DNA from: DASPHG01 sp963849605
GTDB taxonomy: Bacteria > Actinomycetota > Thermoleophilia > Solirubrobacterales > Thermoleophilaceae
Assembly: GCA_963849605.1 (NCBI GenBank)
Contig: CAWKHX010000002.1
Span: 682,001 to 746,000, forward strand
Length of the DNA: 64,000 bases
Direction: 5' to 3'
Position 1 is the first letter of the stretch, and each line of letters opens with the position of its first letter. Below the pieces are notes generated by a model. That model was not told the origin of the DNA. It worked only from the letters and a program-made list of their open reading frames with translations, and did no database searches. Positions 48,968 through 56,643 of this stretch are shown piece by piece. Made by a program: the position numbers and the translations under genes.

Positions 48968-49287
48968 CGCGCGGTCTCGTCCTCGAACGGCAGTACGTCG
49001 CCGAGCCCGACGAGCTGGAAGATCCGATCGACCTCCGGCCCGCCGCGCACGATCGTGAACTCGCGCCCCTCGGCCTGGGCGGCCTGGTGCGCGGTCACGA
49101 CGAAGTGAATGCCCATCGAGTCGATGAAGTCGAGCTCGGACAGGTCGAGCACGATCTTGCGGCCGGCGCCGACGCTGGCGAGAACGTCGTCGGCCAGTTC
49201 TCGGCCGGAGATGTCGAACTCGCCAGTGAGCTTCAGCCGGCACGCGCCCTCGGGGGTGTCGGCCAGATACGCGGAGAAATCGGGCAC
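48964..49287 (-). CDS. STAS domain anti-anti-sigma-factor-like protein
   Basis: 107 residues. RLKLTGEFDISGRELADDVL and IVLDLSELDFIDSMGIHFVV carry the phosphorylatable Ser in DSMG. Such proteins bind anti-sigma kinases and release sigma factors. No kinase partner lies beside it. It precedes nothing on its strand for 30 bp and follows the acyl-CoA dehydrogenase gene. Confidence 0.88.
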   Translation of the reverse strand: MPDFSAYLADTPEGACRLKLTGEFDISGRELADDVLASVGAGRKIVLDLSELDFIDSMGIHFVVTAHQAAQAEGREFTIVRGGPEVDRIFQLVGLGDVLPFEDETAR

Positions 49288-49317
49288 CAGCTGAATGACG
49301 GTATCACCGCCACGGGC

Positions 49318-51042
49318 TCAGTCCTCGAAGAAGGCGTATCCGTATTCGCCACGCTTGAGTGCAAGCTTGGCGATCGCGATCATCCGGTCGTCGTCGTTCT
49401 TCTCGATCTGCCCGAAGTTCTGGCGGACGCGGCTGCCGGCGCGGGTGCAGAAGGTCTCGGCGATGTAGCGCTCCTGCCCCGACGGCTCGACCCCGTGCTC
49501 CTCGAGGATCGCCGTGACGCGCGAGAGGACCGCGATCTGCGCGTAGATGTCGGAGACCGCATCGGCCAGCCGCTTCTGCTGGAACTGGCGCTCGATGATC
49601 CCCTTCTTGTGCTTGCGCAAGAGGCCCTCGGTCTGGTCGCGCAGCTCCTTGACCTGTTCGGACAGGTCGTCCGCCAGCGGCTTCAGCGCTTCGTGGGCCA
49701 TCGTGATCCGATCCGGCCGCACCTCGCGCTGGATCCGCTCGCCGACGTACTCGGCGAGCACGCCGATCGAGCCGATCGGCGATGTCCAGTCGAGGTCGCC
49801 GAGCCCCTCCAGCTTCTCGCCGACCGGCTTCATCCCGGAGAGCGCGATGAACGCACGCATGACGTCGTTCGCGCCCTCGAAGATCGGGAAGATGCGCGTG
49901 TCGCGCAGCACCTTCTCGTATGGCTCGTCGCGCATGTAGCCGGCGCCGCCCTTCAGCTGCAGCGCGCGGTTGGTGCCGTACCAGAGGAACTCGGTAGCGG
50001 AGACCTTCACAATCGCCGACTCGAGCGAGTAGTCCGGCACGCCGGCATCGACGAGCCCGGTGGTCATGTACGCCATCGCCTCGAGCCCGAAGAGGTACGA
50101 GACCATCCAGCCGATCTTGTCCTGGACGAGCTCGAACTCGGCGAGCGGCATGCCGAACTGACGCCGCTCCTTGACGTGGTCGATGACCTTGTCGAGCAGG
50201 ATCTTGGTACCGCCGACCGACCCCGTGCCGAGCGACATACGCCCGTTGTTCAGCGTCTGCATCGCGATCTTGAAGCCGTCGCCCGGCTCGCCGATCACGT
50301 TCTCGGCCGGGATCCGCACGCCGTTGAAGTGCAGGTGGCGAAGGTCGTTCGCGCGCAGTCCCATCGTGTCGTAGCGGTGGCCGACCTCGAACCCGTCCAT
50401 CCCGCTCTCGAGGATCAGGGCGATGAACTCGTCGGTGTCCCCGATCCGCGCGAAGGTCGACAGCACCGACGCCTTCGAGCCGTTGCCGATGTAGCGCTTC
50501 TCGCCGTTCAGCACCCATGACCCGTCTGCCTGGCGGGTCGCGGTCGTCTCGATCCCGTGCACGTCCGAGCCGGCGTTCGGCTCGGTCAGCGCGAAGGCGG
50601 CGAGCTTGCGGCCCGCGGCGAGGTCAGGCAGGAACCGGGCCTTCTGCTCGTCGGAGCCGAACAGCGCGATCGGCTTCATGCCGATCGACTGGTGCACGCC
50701 CATGATCACCGACAGGGTCGGGTCGATCTGCGCGAAGACCTCGGACACCCGGCAGTAGCCCGTCTGCGAGAGCCCCTGGCCGCCGTACTCCTCGTCGACG
50801 TACAGGCCGCAGAGCCCGGCCTCGCCGAGCGCGGCGATCACGTCGTCGCCGATCCAGCCCTGCTCCTCGGCCTTGCGCGGATCGATCAGCTCGTCGGCGA
50901 TCTCCCGCAGCCGCGCGATGAGCGCGCGGATCCTGTCCTGCTCCTCGGAGTCCGGCTTGGGGAACGGGAAGACGAGCTCCTCGTGGATCTCACCCAGGAA
51001 GAGCGACTTCGCGAAGCTGCTGACCGCCGTGGCGGTTTCCAT
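49318..51042 (-). CDS. Acyl-CoA dehydrogenase, large type (VLCAD/ACAD9-like)
   Basis: 574 residues, longer than the usual 380-400 because of a C-terminal helical extension (about 150 residues). LAAFALTEPNAGSDVHGIETT, YIGNGSKASVLSTFARI and NNGRMSLGTGSVGG are FAD and substrate contacts, with RIFPIFEGANDVMRAFIALSG containing the catalytic Glu. The extended form acts on long chains. Its start overlaps the citrate synthase stop by one base. Confidence 0.93.
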   Translation of the reverse strand: METATAVSSFAKSLFLGEIHEELVFPFPKPDSEEQDRIRALIARLREIADELIDPRKAEEQGWIGDDVIAALGEAGLCGLYVDEEYGGQGLSQTGYCRVSEVFAQIDPTLSVIMGVHQSIGMKPIALFGSDEQKARFLPDLAAGRKLAAFALTEPNAGSDVHGIETTATRQADGSWVLNGEKRYIGNGSKASVLSTFARIGDTDEFIALILESGMDGFEVGHRYDTMGLRANDLRHLHFNGVRIPAENVIGEPGDGFKIAMQTLNNGRMSLGTGSVGGTKILLDKVIDHVKERRQFGMPLAEFELVQDKIGWMVSYLFGLEAMAYMTTGLVDAGVPDYSLESAIVKVSATEFLWYGTNRALQLKGGAGYMRDEPYEKVLRDTRIFPIFEGANDVMRAFIALSGMKPVGEKLEGLGDLDWTSPIGSIGVLAEYVGERIQREVRPDRITMAHEALKPLADDLSEQVKELRDQTEGLLRKHKKGIIERQFQQKRLADAVSDIYAQIAVLSRVTAILEEHGVEPSGQERYIAETFCTRAGSRVRQNFGQIEKNDDDRMIAIAKLALKRGEYGYAFFED

Positions 51043-52145
51043 CAGGCGGGCGCCGCCGCGAGGTTCCCCTCAACGTCCTCGGGCTTGCGGGGCGGCGGCC
51101 CGACATACTTGGCGGTCGGGCGGATCAGCCGGCCCTCGCGCTTCTGCTCGAGGATGTGCGCCGACCATCCGGCCACGCGCGCGGACGAGAACATCGGCGT
51201 GAAGAGCTCCGGGGGCACGCCGGCAAAGTCGAGCACGACGGCGGACCAGAACTCGACGTTGGTCGCGAGCACGCGGTCGGGCTTGCGCGCCTTGAGCTCG
51301 GCGAGGGCAGCCTTCTCGAGCTCCTCGGCGACCTCGAGCCGCGGCGCGCCGATCTCACGCGCGGTGCGCCGCAGAACGCGCGCCCGCGGGTCCTCCGCGC
51401 GATAGACACGGTGCCCGAAGCCCATCAGCCGGTCGCCGCGGTCGAGCAGCTTCTTCACGTACTTCTCCGCGTCGTCCTCGTCGGCGAGCGCATCGAGCAT
51501 CTCGAGCACGCGCGACGGCGCGCCCCCGTGCAGCGGCCCCGACAGGGCGCCCACGGCGGCCGACAGGCACGCGGCCACGTCGGCGCCGGTCGAAGCGACC
51601 ACCCGCGCGGTGAACGTGGACGCGTTCATGCCGTGCTCCGCGGCGGAGATCCAGTACGCGTCGATCGCCTGCACATGGCGCGGGTCGGCCTCGCCGCGCC
51701 AGCGGATCAGGAACCGCTCTGGGATCGAGCCAGCCTTGTCGATCTCGCGCTGCGGCACCGGCGGCACGCCCACGCCGCGGGCGGACTGCGCCACGAACGA
51801 CAGCGCCATCACGGACGCGCGCGCGAGATCCTCGCGCGCCTGGTCGTCCGCGATGTCGAGCAGCTGCTGCATGCCCCACTCGGGGCCGAGCATCGCGAGC
51901 GCGGCCTGGAGGTCGACGCGCGAGTCGCCGGAGCGGACGGTGAGCGGATACGGCTCGGCCGCCGGCAGGCCCGGCTCGTAACGGCCGTCCACGAGGAGCC
52001 CCCAGACCTTCTCGAACGGGACGCGCCCGACGAGGTCTTCGATGTCGACGCCGCGATAGCGGAGGGCGCCGCCCTCCTTGTCCGGCTCGGCGATCTCAGT
52101 CTCGAAGGCGACTACGCCCTCGAGCCCCGACTTGACCTCGCTCAA
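51042..52145 (-). CDS. Citrate synthase family protein
   Basis: Condenses acetyl-CoA (or propionyl-CoA) with oxaloacetate. 367 residues from a TTG at 52145 with AGGAG six bases before; the longer frame upstream is not protein-like. Catalytic residues: EHGMNASTFTARV, GPLHGGAPSRV, GFGHRVYRAEDPRA and NVEFWSAVVLDFAGVP (Asp). Citrate and 2-methylcitrate synthases cannot be told apart here. Coupled to the long-chain acyl-CoA dehydrogenase. Confidence 0.93.
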   Translation of the reverse strand: MSEVKSGLEGVVAFETEIAEPDKEGGALRYRGVDIEDLVGRVPFEKVWGLLVDGRYEPGLPAAEPYPLTVRSGDSRVDLQAALAMLGPEWGMQQLLDIADDQAREDLARASVMALSFVAQSARGVGVPPVPQREIDKAGSIPERFLIRWRGEADPRHVQAIDAYWISAAEHGMNASTFTARVVASTGADVAACLSAAVGALSGPLHGGAPSRVLEMLDALADEDDAEKYVKKLLDRGDRLMGFGHRVYRAEDPRARVLRRTAREIGAPRLEVAEELEKAALAELKARKPDRVLATNVEFWSAVVLDFAGVPPELFTPMFSSARVAGWSAHILEQKREGRLIRPTAKYVGPPPRKPEDVEGNLAAAPA

Positions 52146-52186
52146 TGGGCTCCTTTCGCTCGGAGGCGGGAGAATAGTTGCTCGGC

Positions 52187-52546
52187 ATGCGCGTCCTCGT
52201 CGTCGACGACAGCCCGCTTTTCCGCGACCTGATTCGCCGCTTTGTCGAGGACGGCGGCAGCGGGGAGATCGTCGGCGAGGTCGCACGCGCCGCCGACGCG
52301 ACCTCCGCGGTCGCCGAGCATCGGCCCGACGTGGTGGTGATGGACTGGTCGCTGCCCGACCACGACGGCATCTGGGCGACCCGCCAGATCAAGGTCCTGT
52401 TCCCCCACGTGGACGTCGTCGCCCTGACGTCGACGACGGACGACGCCGTGCTCGACGACTTCATCGACGCCGGCGCGACGACGCAGTTCGACAAGGGCGA
52501 CCTGGACGGCCTCGTCGCCTGGATTGCGGAGCAGGCACCGCCATAA
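52187..52546 (+). CDS. Single-domain response regulator (receiver)
   Basis: 119 residues. MRVLVVDDSPLFRDLI gives the acidic pair; VVVMDWSLPDHDG the phospho-acceptor Asp; ALTSTTDD the Thr; FDKGD the Lys. It has no output domain. An in-frame TTG at 52178 is a less likely start. The partner kinase is not adjacent, the only one in the window being at 5-7.4 kb. Confidence 0.9.
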   Translation: MRVLVVDDSPLFRDLIRRFVEDGGSGEIVGEVARAADATSAVAEHRPDVVVMDWSLPDHDGIWATRQIKVLFPHVDVVALTSTTDDAVLDDFIDAGATTQFDKGDLDGLVAWIAEQAPP

Positions 52547-52547
52547 G

Positions 52548-52588
52548 TTGACCGTAGTCCGGTTCGCTGCTACCTTACGAAGAGTAAG
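52548..52588 (+). promoter_or_regulatory. Promoter with overlapping operator for the YceI operon
   Basis: TTGACC (52548-52553) and TACCTT (52571-52576) are 17 bp apart, a good sigma-70-type promoter. CTTACGAAGAGTAAG (52574-52588) is a perfect CTTAC-N5-GTAAG dyad over the -10 box and start region, so a bound regulator would block initiation. The shape is like HxlR/MarR-type sites. The TetR gene two places downstream is a candidate regulator. Confidence 0.6.
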
Positions 52589-52627
52589 CGGACTCCGGTC
52601 CGGAAAGACTCTAAGAAGGAGCAGGGA

Positions 52628-53158
52628 ATGTCAGTGGCAACAGCAGTACCGAGCGGCACCTGGACTGCGGACCGCGTCCACTCCTCGATCGGCTTCGAGG
52701 TCGAGCACGTGGTCTCGACCTTCCGTGGGCGGTTTGAGGACTACGACGCGCAGCTGGTGGACGGCAAGCTCGTCGGGACGGTCGCCGTCCCCAGCGTGAA
52801 GGTGTACGACGAGAACCTGGAGGCGCACCTCCAGTCGCCCGAGTTCTTCGACGCGCAGCTCCACCCGGAGCTTCGCTTCGAGTCGCGCGAGCTCGCGATC
52901 GACGAGGACGGGACGGTGACGCTCGAGGGCGACCTCACCATCAAGGGCATCACGAAGCCCGTGACCGCTCGCGGGCGCTACGTGGACGTCAAGGCGGACA
53001 TGGCCGGCGGCGAGCGGATCGGGCTCGGGCTGGAGACGACCGTCGACCGGCGCGAGTTCGGGCTCGAGTGGAACGCCCCGCTGCCGAAGGGCGGACTCGT
53101 CCTCGGCAACGACGTGACGCTCACGGTCGCGCTCGAGCTGGTGAGGGCGGAGAGCTAG
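52628..53158 (+). CDS. YceI family protein
   Basis: 176 residues: a lipocalin-like beta-barrel that binds isoprenoid-like lipids. WTADRVHSSIGFEVEHVVSTFRGRF is the family opening, followed by HLQSPEFFDAQLHPELRFESREL and LEGDLTIKGITKPVT. There is no signal peptide, so it is probably cytoplasmic. A good AAGGAG precedes the ATG. It is the first gene of a run with a flavin reductase, TetR, GNAT, peroxiredoxin and a zinc protein. Confidence 0.93.
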   Translation: MSVATAVPSGTWTADRVHSSIGFEVEHVVSTFRGRFEDYDAQLVDGKLVGTVAVPSVKVYDENLEAHLQSPEFFDAQLHPELRFESRELAIDEDGTVTLEGDLTIKGITKPVTARGRYVDVKADMAGGERIGLGLETTVDRREFGLEWNAPLPKGGLVLGNDVTLTVALELVRAES

Positions 53159-53160
53159 GG

Positions 53161-53694
53161 ATGACCGTCCTGGGAATCAGCGGGAGCCTCCGCACCGGCT
53201 CCTACAACGCCCAGCTCCTCCGGGCGGCAGCGGACCTGCTGCCGCCCGGCACGGAGCTGCGGACCTTCGACCGGCTCGGCGAGATCCCGCCGTTCGACGA
53301 GGACGCCGAGGAGTCTCCCCCGCCCGCTGTGGTCGCCCTCAAGGAGGCGATCGCCGCGGCGGACGCGGTGCTGATCGCAACCCCCGAGTACAACCATTCG
53401 ATCCCGGGCGTGCTCAAGAACGCGCTCGACTGGGTCTCGCGTCCGATCGCGGCGAACCCGATGCGGGGCAAGCCGGCGCTCGTAATCGGTGCCAGCACCG
53501 GCATGTTCGGCGCCGTCTGGGCTCAGGCCGAGACGCGCAAGGTGCTCGGCGCCCTCGGCGCGCGCGTGCTCGACGAGGAGCTTCCCGTCGCCAGGGCGCC
53601 GGAGGGCCTAGACGACCACGAGCTGCTGACGCGGCTGGCCGACCTGCTGCGCGACCTGGTGTCGTCCAGCGAGGCGCTGACGCGCGCTGCATAA
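53161..53694 (+). CDS. NADPH-dependent FMN reductase
   Basis: 177 residues, flavodoxin-like. VLGISGSLRTGSYNAQLLRAA is the phosphate-binding loop, TPEYNHSIPGVLKNALDWVSR the FMN and dimer motif, and IGASTGMFGAVWAQAETRKVL the third contact. It reduces quinones, azo compounds or chromate with NAD(P)H. It begins 2 bp after YceI, so the two are co-expressed. Confidence 0.93.
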   Translation: MTVLGISGSLRTGSYNAQLLRAAADLLPPGTELRTFDRLGEIPPFDEDAEESPPPAVVALKEAIAAADAVLIATPEYNHSIPGVLKNALDWVSRPIAANPMRGKPALVIGASTGMFGAVWAQAETRKVLGALGARVLDEELPVARAPEGLDDHELLTRLADLLRDLVSSSEALTRAA

Positions 53695-53698
53695 TCGA

Positions 53699-54319
53699 AT
53701 GGCAACCCTCATGGCCTCGCACCCACTGCCAGTCGCCGGCTCCGCGCCGGAACGGGCCGATGCGGCCCGGAACCGCCTGAAGATCCTCGAGGCCGCCGAG
53801 CGGCTGGTCGCGCGGCACGGAATCGAGCGCGTCTCGATGGACATGGTCGCCGAGGAGGCCGGTGTCGGGAAGGGAACGATCTTTCGCCGCTTCGGCGATC
53901 GCGCAAGCCTCGCCCTGGCGCTGCTCGACGAGCACGCGCAGGAGTTCCAGGAGGCATTCATCCGCGGCGAGCCGCCGCTGGGCCCGGGGGCGCCGCCGAT
54001 CGAGCGGCTGCGCGCGTTCGGCCACGCGATGATCGACCTGCTCGAGGCGCACGGCGACCTCATCCTCGTCGGCGAGTCCGGCTCCGCGTGTGCGCGGTTC
54101 CGGTCGCCTCCGTTCCTCGCCCACCGCGCGCACGTCACCAGCCTCCTGTCCGAGCTCGACCCGCGCCTCGATGTTGAGTACCACGCGGACTCGCTGCTCG
54201 CCGTCCTCGCGGCGGACCAGTACCGCCACCTGCGCCAGGAGCGTGAGATGCCGATCGAGCGCGTCCGCGCCGGGTGGGACTCCGTCGTTGCCGCGGTCGA
54301 GGCGCTCGCGGAGCGTTGA
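53699..54319 (+). CDS. TetR family transcriptional regulator
   Basis: 206 residues. The N-terminal HTH is ILEAAERLVARHGIERVSMDMVAEEAGVGKGTIFRRF; the rest is an all-helical ligand domain. A short N-terminal extension (15-20 residues) precedes the HTH. It starts 4 bp after the flavin reductase and overlaps the GNAT start, so it may control its own operon. The TetR-type palindrome at 37.26 kb is the other possible target. Confidence 0.93.
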   Translation: MATLMASHPLPVAGSAPERADAARNRLKILEAAERLVARHGIERVSMDMVAEEAGVGKGTIFRRFGDRASLALALLDEHAQEFQEAFIRGEPPLGPGAPPIERLRAFGHAMIDLLEAHGDLILVGESGSACARFRSPPFLAHRAHVTSLLSELDPRLDVEYHADSLLAVLAADQYRHLRQEREMPIERVRAGWDSVVAAVEALAER

Positions 54320-54777
54320 GGGTCTGGCGCGCCCAGGCCGCCGAGGCGGCGGACGTCGCCCGGCTGATCGCCGAGTTCGGCGACTGGTTCGGCAACCACG
54401 CGCCGCGCGAGGACGAGGTCCGCGCGAGCGTCGAGCGGATCATGTCCGGGGACGACGGCGAGTACCTGCTTGGGGCGGTGGATGGAGACGGCGAGCCCGT
54501 GGGCGTCTGCCAGCTGCGGTTTCGGTGGAGCGTGTGGAAATCGGCCGAGGACTGCTGGCTCGAGGACCTGTTCGTGCGCGAGGAGGCGCGCCGCTCGGGG
54601 CTGGGGCGCGCGCTGGTCGAAGGCGCGTTGGAGCGTGCACGTGAGCGCGGCTGCGAGCGGATCGAGCTCGACGTGAACGAGGACAACGCCGCCGCGCGGT
54701 CGCTGTACGAGGCGTGCGGATTCATGAGCGAGCCGAAGCCGCCCGGCCGGACGCTCTTCATCGGGCGGCCGCTGTGA
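54316..54777 (+). CDS. GNAT family N-acetyltransferase
   Basis: 153 residues from a TTG overlapping the TetR stop (TTGA). LEDLFVREEARRSGLGRALVEGAL is the acetyl-CoA pyrophosphate loop; IELDVNEDNAAARSLYEACGF the C-terminal motif. Acceptor unknown. The stop overlaps the peroxiredoxin GTG. Confidence 0.9.
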   Translation: MRVWRAQAAEAADVARLIAEFGDWFGNHAPREDEVRASVERIMSGDDGEYLLGAVDGDGEPVGVCQLRFRWSVWKSAEDCWLEDLFVREEARRSGLGRALVEGALERARERGCERIELDVNEDNAAARSLYEACGFMSEPKPPGRTLFIGRPL

Positions 54778-55325
54778 GGGGCGACGAGCTCTACACGCTG
54801 CCGGACGGCCTGCCGGTGCCCGAGGACGACGGCGCCGCCGACCATCTTCCGGGCTCGCGACTGCGGGCGGTCGCGCTCACCGCCTCGGACGGCGCCGAGG
54901 TGACCCTGTCCGAGCTTCCGGGGCGCTCGGTCGTCTTCGCCTACCCCCGCACCGGGAAGCCGGGCGAGCCGTCGCTCGGCGGCGACGCGTTCTGGGACGC
55001 GATCCCCGGCGCGCGCGGCTGCACGCCCCAGGCGTGCGCGATCCGCGACGGCCACGCTCGCTTCGAGGCGCTCGGCGTGCGCCTCTTCGGGCTCTCGACG
55101 CAGGGCCCGGACGACCAGCGCGAGGCCGCCGAGCGGCTACATCTCCCCTACCCGCTGATCTCGGACCCCACGGCCGCCCTCGGGCTGCCGACCTTCGAGG
55201 TCGAGGGGGTGACGCTCTACCGGCGGCTCACGCTGATCGTCCGCGACGGGATCGTCGAGGACGCGATCTATCCGGTCTTCCCGCCTGACGCGGCGGCGGA
55301 GCAGGCGCTCGCCAGACTGGCCTGA
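54774..55325 (+). CDS. Peroxiredoxin-like protein (AhpC/TSA, BCP-type)
   Basis: 183 residues from a GTG. VVFAYPRTGKPGEPSLGGDAFWDAIPGARGCTPQACAIRD carries the CTxxxC peroxidatic and resolving cysteines, but with an insert before it relative to bacterioferritin comigratory proteins. VRLFGLSTQGPDDQREAAERL and LISDPTAALGLPTFEVEG follow the thioredoxin fold. It probably removes organic hydroperoxides and fits the redox theme of this operon. Confidence 0.87.
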   Translation: MRGDELYTLPDGLPVPEDDGAADHLPGSRLRAVALTASDGAEVTLSELPGRSVVFAYPRTGKPGEPSLGGDAFWDAIPGARGCTPQACAIRDGHARFEALGVRLFGLSTQGPDDQREAAERLHLPYPLISDPTAALGLPTFEVEGVTLYRRLTLIVRDGIVEDAIYPVFPPDAAAEQALARLA

Positions 55326-55327
55326 CG

Positions 55328-55504
55328 ATGGACATCGAACAGCGCATGAAGGCCCGGCGGCACTCGGAGTGCGGCAAGAAGCAGCGATACGAGACCGAGG
55401 CCGAGGCGCGCGCGACGGCCGACCACCAGGCGCGCGCGACCGGCAGGGAGCTCAACGTGTACGAGTGCCCGTGGTGCCGCGGCTGGCACCTGTCGTCGCG
55501 CTAG
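55328..55504 (+). CDS. 58-residue zinc-ribbon-like protein
   Basis: ATG 55328, 2 bp after the peroxiredoxin stop. The chain has an N-terminal basic helix (EQRMKARRHSECGKKQRYETE) and a C-terminal CPWCRGWH, so a Cys near residue 15 and C-x2-C-x3-H give a plausible zinc site. It shares its TAG with the convergent membrane protein (4 bp overlap). I do not recognise a named family. Confidence 0.65.
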   Translation: MDIEQRMKARRHSECGKKQRYETEAEARATADHQARATGRELNVYECPWCRGWHLSSR

Positions 55505-55725
55505 CGGGTCAGCTGCAGGTAGACGGGCAGCCCGACGGTCGCAAGGAAGATCATCAGGATCCCGGTCGCGACCATCGTCTTGACCTTGAAGAGGTGGCCG
55601 AGGATCCCGACGGCGAACCCGATCAGGACGAGCGCCACGAACTTCTCCGGATCCTCCGACCAGTCCCCAGTCGGCTTGGGACCCTGGTTGGGATCCAGGA
55701 ACTGCGCGATGAGAGCCAACAGCAC
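55501..55725 (-). CDS. Small two-helix membrane protein
   Basis: 74 residues from GTG 55725 (VLLALIAQFLDPNQGPKPT). Two hydrophobic segments follow (FVALVLIGFAVGILGHLF and VATGILMIFLATVGLPVYL) with a conserved-looking Asp/Gly linker. The longer frame upstream is antisense to the MoxR gene and not credible. It is divergent from moxR-like by 21 bp. Function unknown. Confidence 0.65.
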   Translation of the reverse strand: MLLALIAQFLDPNQGPKPTGDWSEDPEKFVALVLIGFAVGILGHLFKVKTMVATGILMIFLATVGLPVYLQLTR

Positions 55726-55746
55726 CCCGGAAGTATCCTTGAGCCG

Positions 55747-56643
55747 GTGGCGGCAGAGCTCCAGAGCGTCGACCAGGTCAAGTCGCGGCTGGGCGAAGTG
55801 GGGTACCTCGCGGACGAGCCCGCCGCGCTGGTCTCGTTCCTCGCCGCCCAGTTGGGCAAGCCGGTGCTCGTCGAGGGGCCGGCCGGCGTGGGCAAGACGG
55901 AGCTCGCGAAGGCGCTCGCCCGCGCCACCGAGCGGCGGCTGATCCGGCTCCAGTGCTACGAGGGGCTGGACGAGGCCAAGGCGCTGTACGAGTGGAACTA
56001 CCGCAAACAGCTCCTGCGGATCCAGACCGAGGCGCAGGACGCCGGCTGGGAGACCGTGAAGGACGACATCTTCGGCAAGGAGTTCCTGCTCGAGCGGCCG
56101 CTGCTCACAGCGATCGCGGCCAAAGAGCCCGTCGTCCTCCTGATCGACGAGATCGACAAGACCGACCAGGAGTTCGAGGCGATGCTGCTCGAGCTCTTGT
56201 CCGACTTCCAGATCTCGATCCCTGAGCTCGGCACGATCGAGGCGACCAGCCACCCGATCGTCGTCCTGACGTCGAACAACTCGCGCGAGCTCACCGAGGC
56301 GCTCAAGCGGCGCTGTCTGTACCTGTGGCTCGACTATCCGGACGCCGAGCGCGAGCACGAGATCGTGCGCCTGCACGCGCCCGACCTGCCCGAGTCGGTG
56401 TCGCGCCGGCTCGTCGAGGTCGTCCACATGGTGCGCAACCTCGACCTGAAGAAGCCGCCTTCGATCGCCGAGTCGATCGACTGGGCGCGCGCGCTGCTCC
56501 TACTCGGCGCCGAGGACATCGACCAGTCGATGCTCGAGCACACGATGTCGATCATCGTGAAGCACCGCACCGACCTCGACGTGGTCGCCGAGCGGGTCGG
56601 GGTGAAGCTGACCGATGGCCTCATCGGACGCCAGTCGGCCTAG
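55747..56643 (+). CDS. MoxR family AAA+ ATPase
   Basis: 298 residues from a GTG. GYLADEPAALVSFLAAQLGKPVLVEGPAGVGKTELA is the Walker A, VVLLIDEIDKTDQEFEAMLLELLSD the Walker B and sensor 1 region, TSNNSRELTEALKRRCLYLWLDYPD the arginine-finger segment. The C-terminal lid ends the chain. MoxR proteins act as chaperones for VWA proteins such as the next gene, which overlaps by 29 bp. Confidence 0.93.
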   Translation: MAAELQSVDQVKSRLGEVGYLADEPAALVSFLAAQLGKPVLVEGPAGVGKTELAKALARATERRLIRLQCYEGLDEAKALYEWNYRKQLLRIQTEAQDAGWETVKDDIFGKEFLLERPLLTAIAAKEPVVLLIDEIDKTDQEFEAMLLELLSDFQISIPELGTIEATSHPIVVLTSNNSRELTEALKRRCLYLWLDYPDAEREHEIVRLHAPDLPESVSRRLVEVVHMVRNLDLKKPPSIAESIDWARALLLLGAEDIDQSMLEHTMSIIVKHRTDLDVVAERVGVKLTDGLIGRQSA

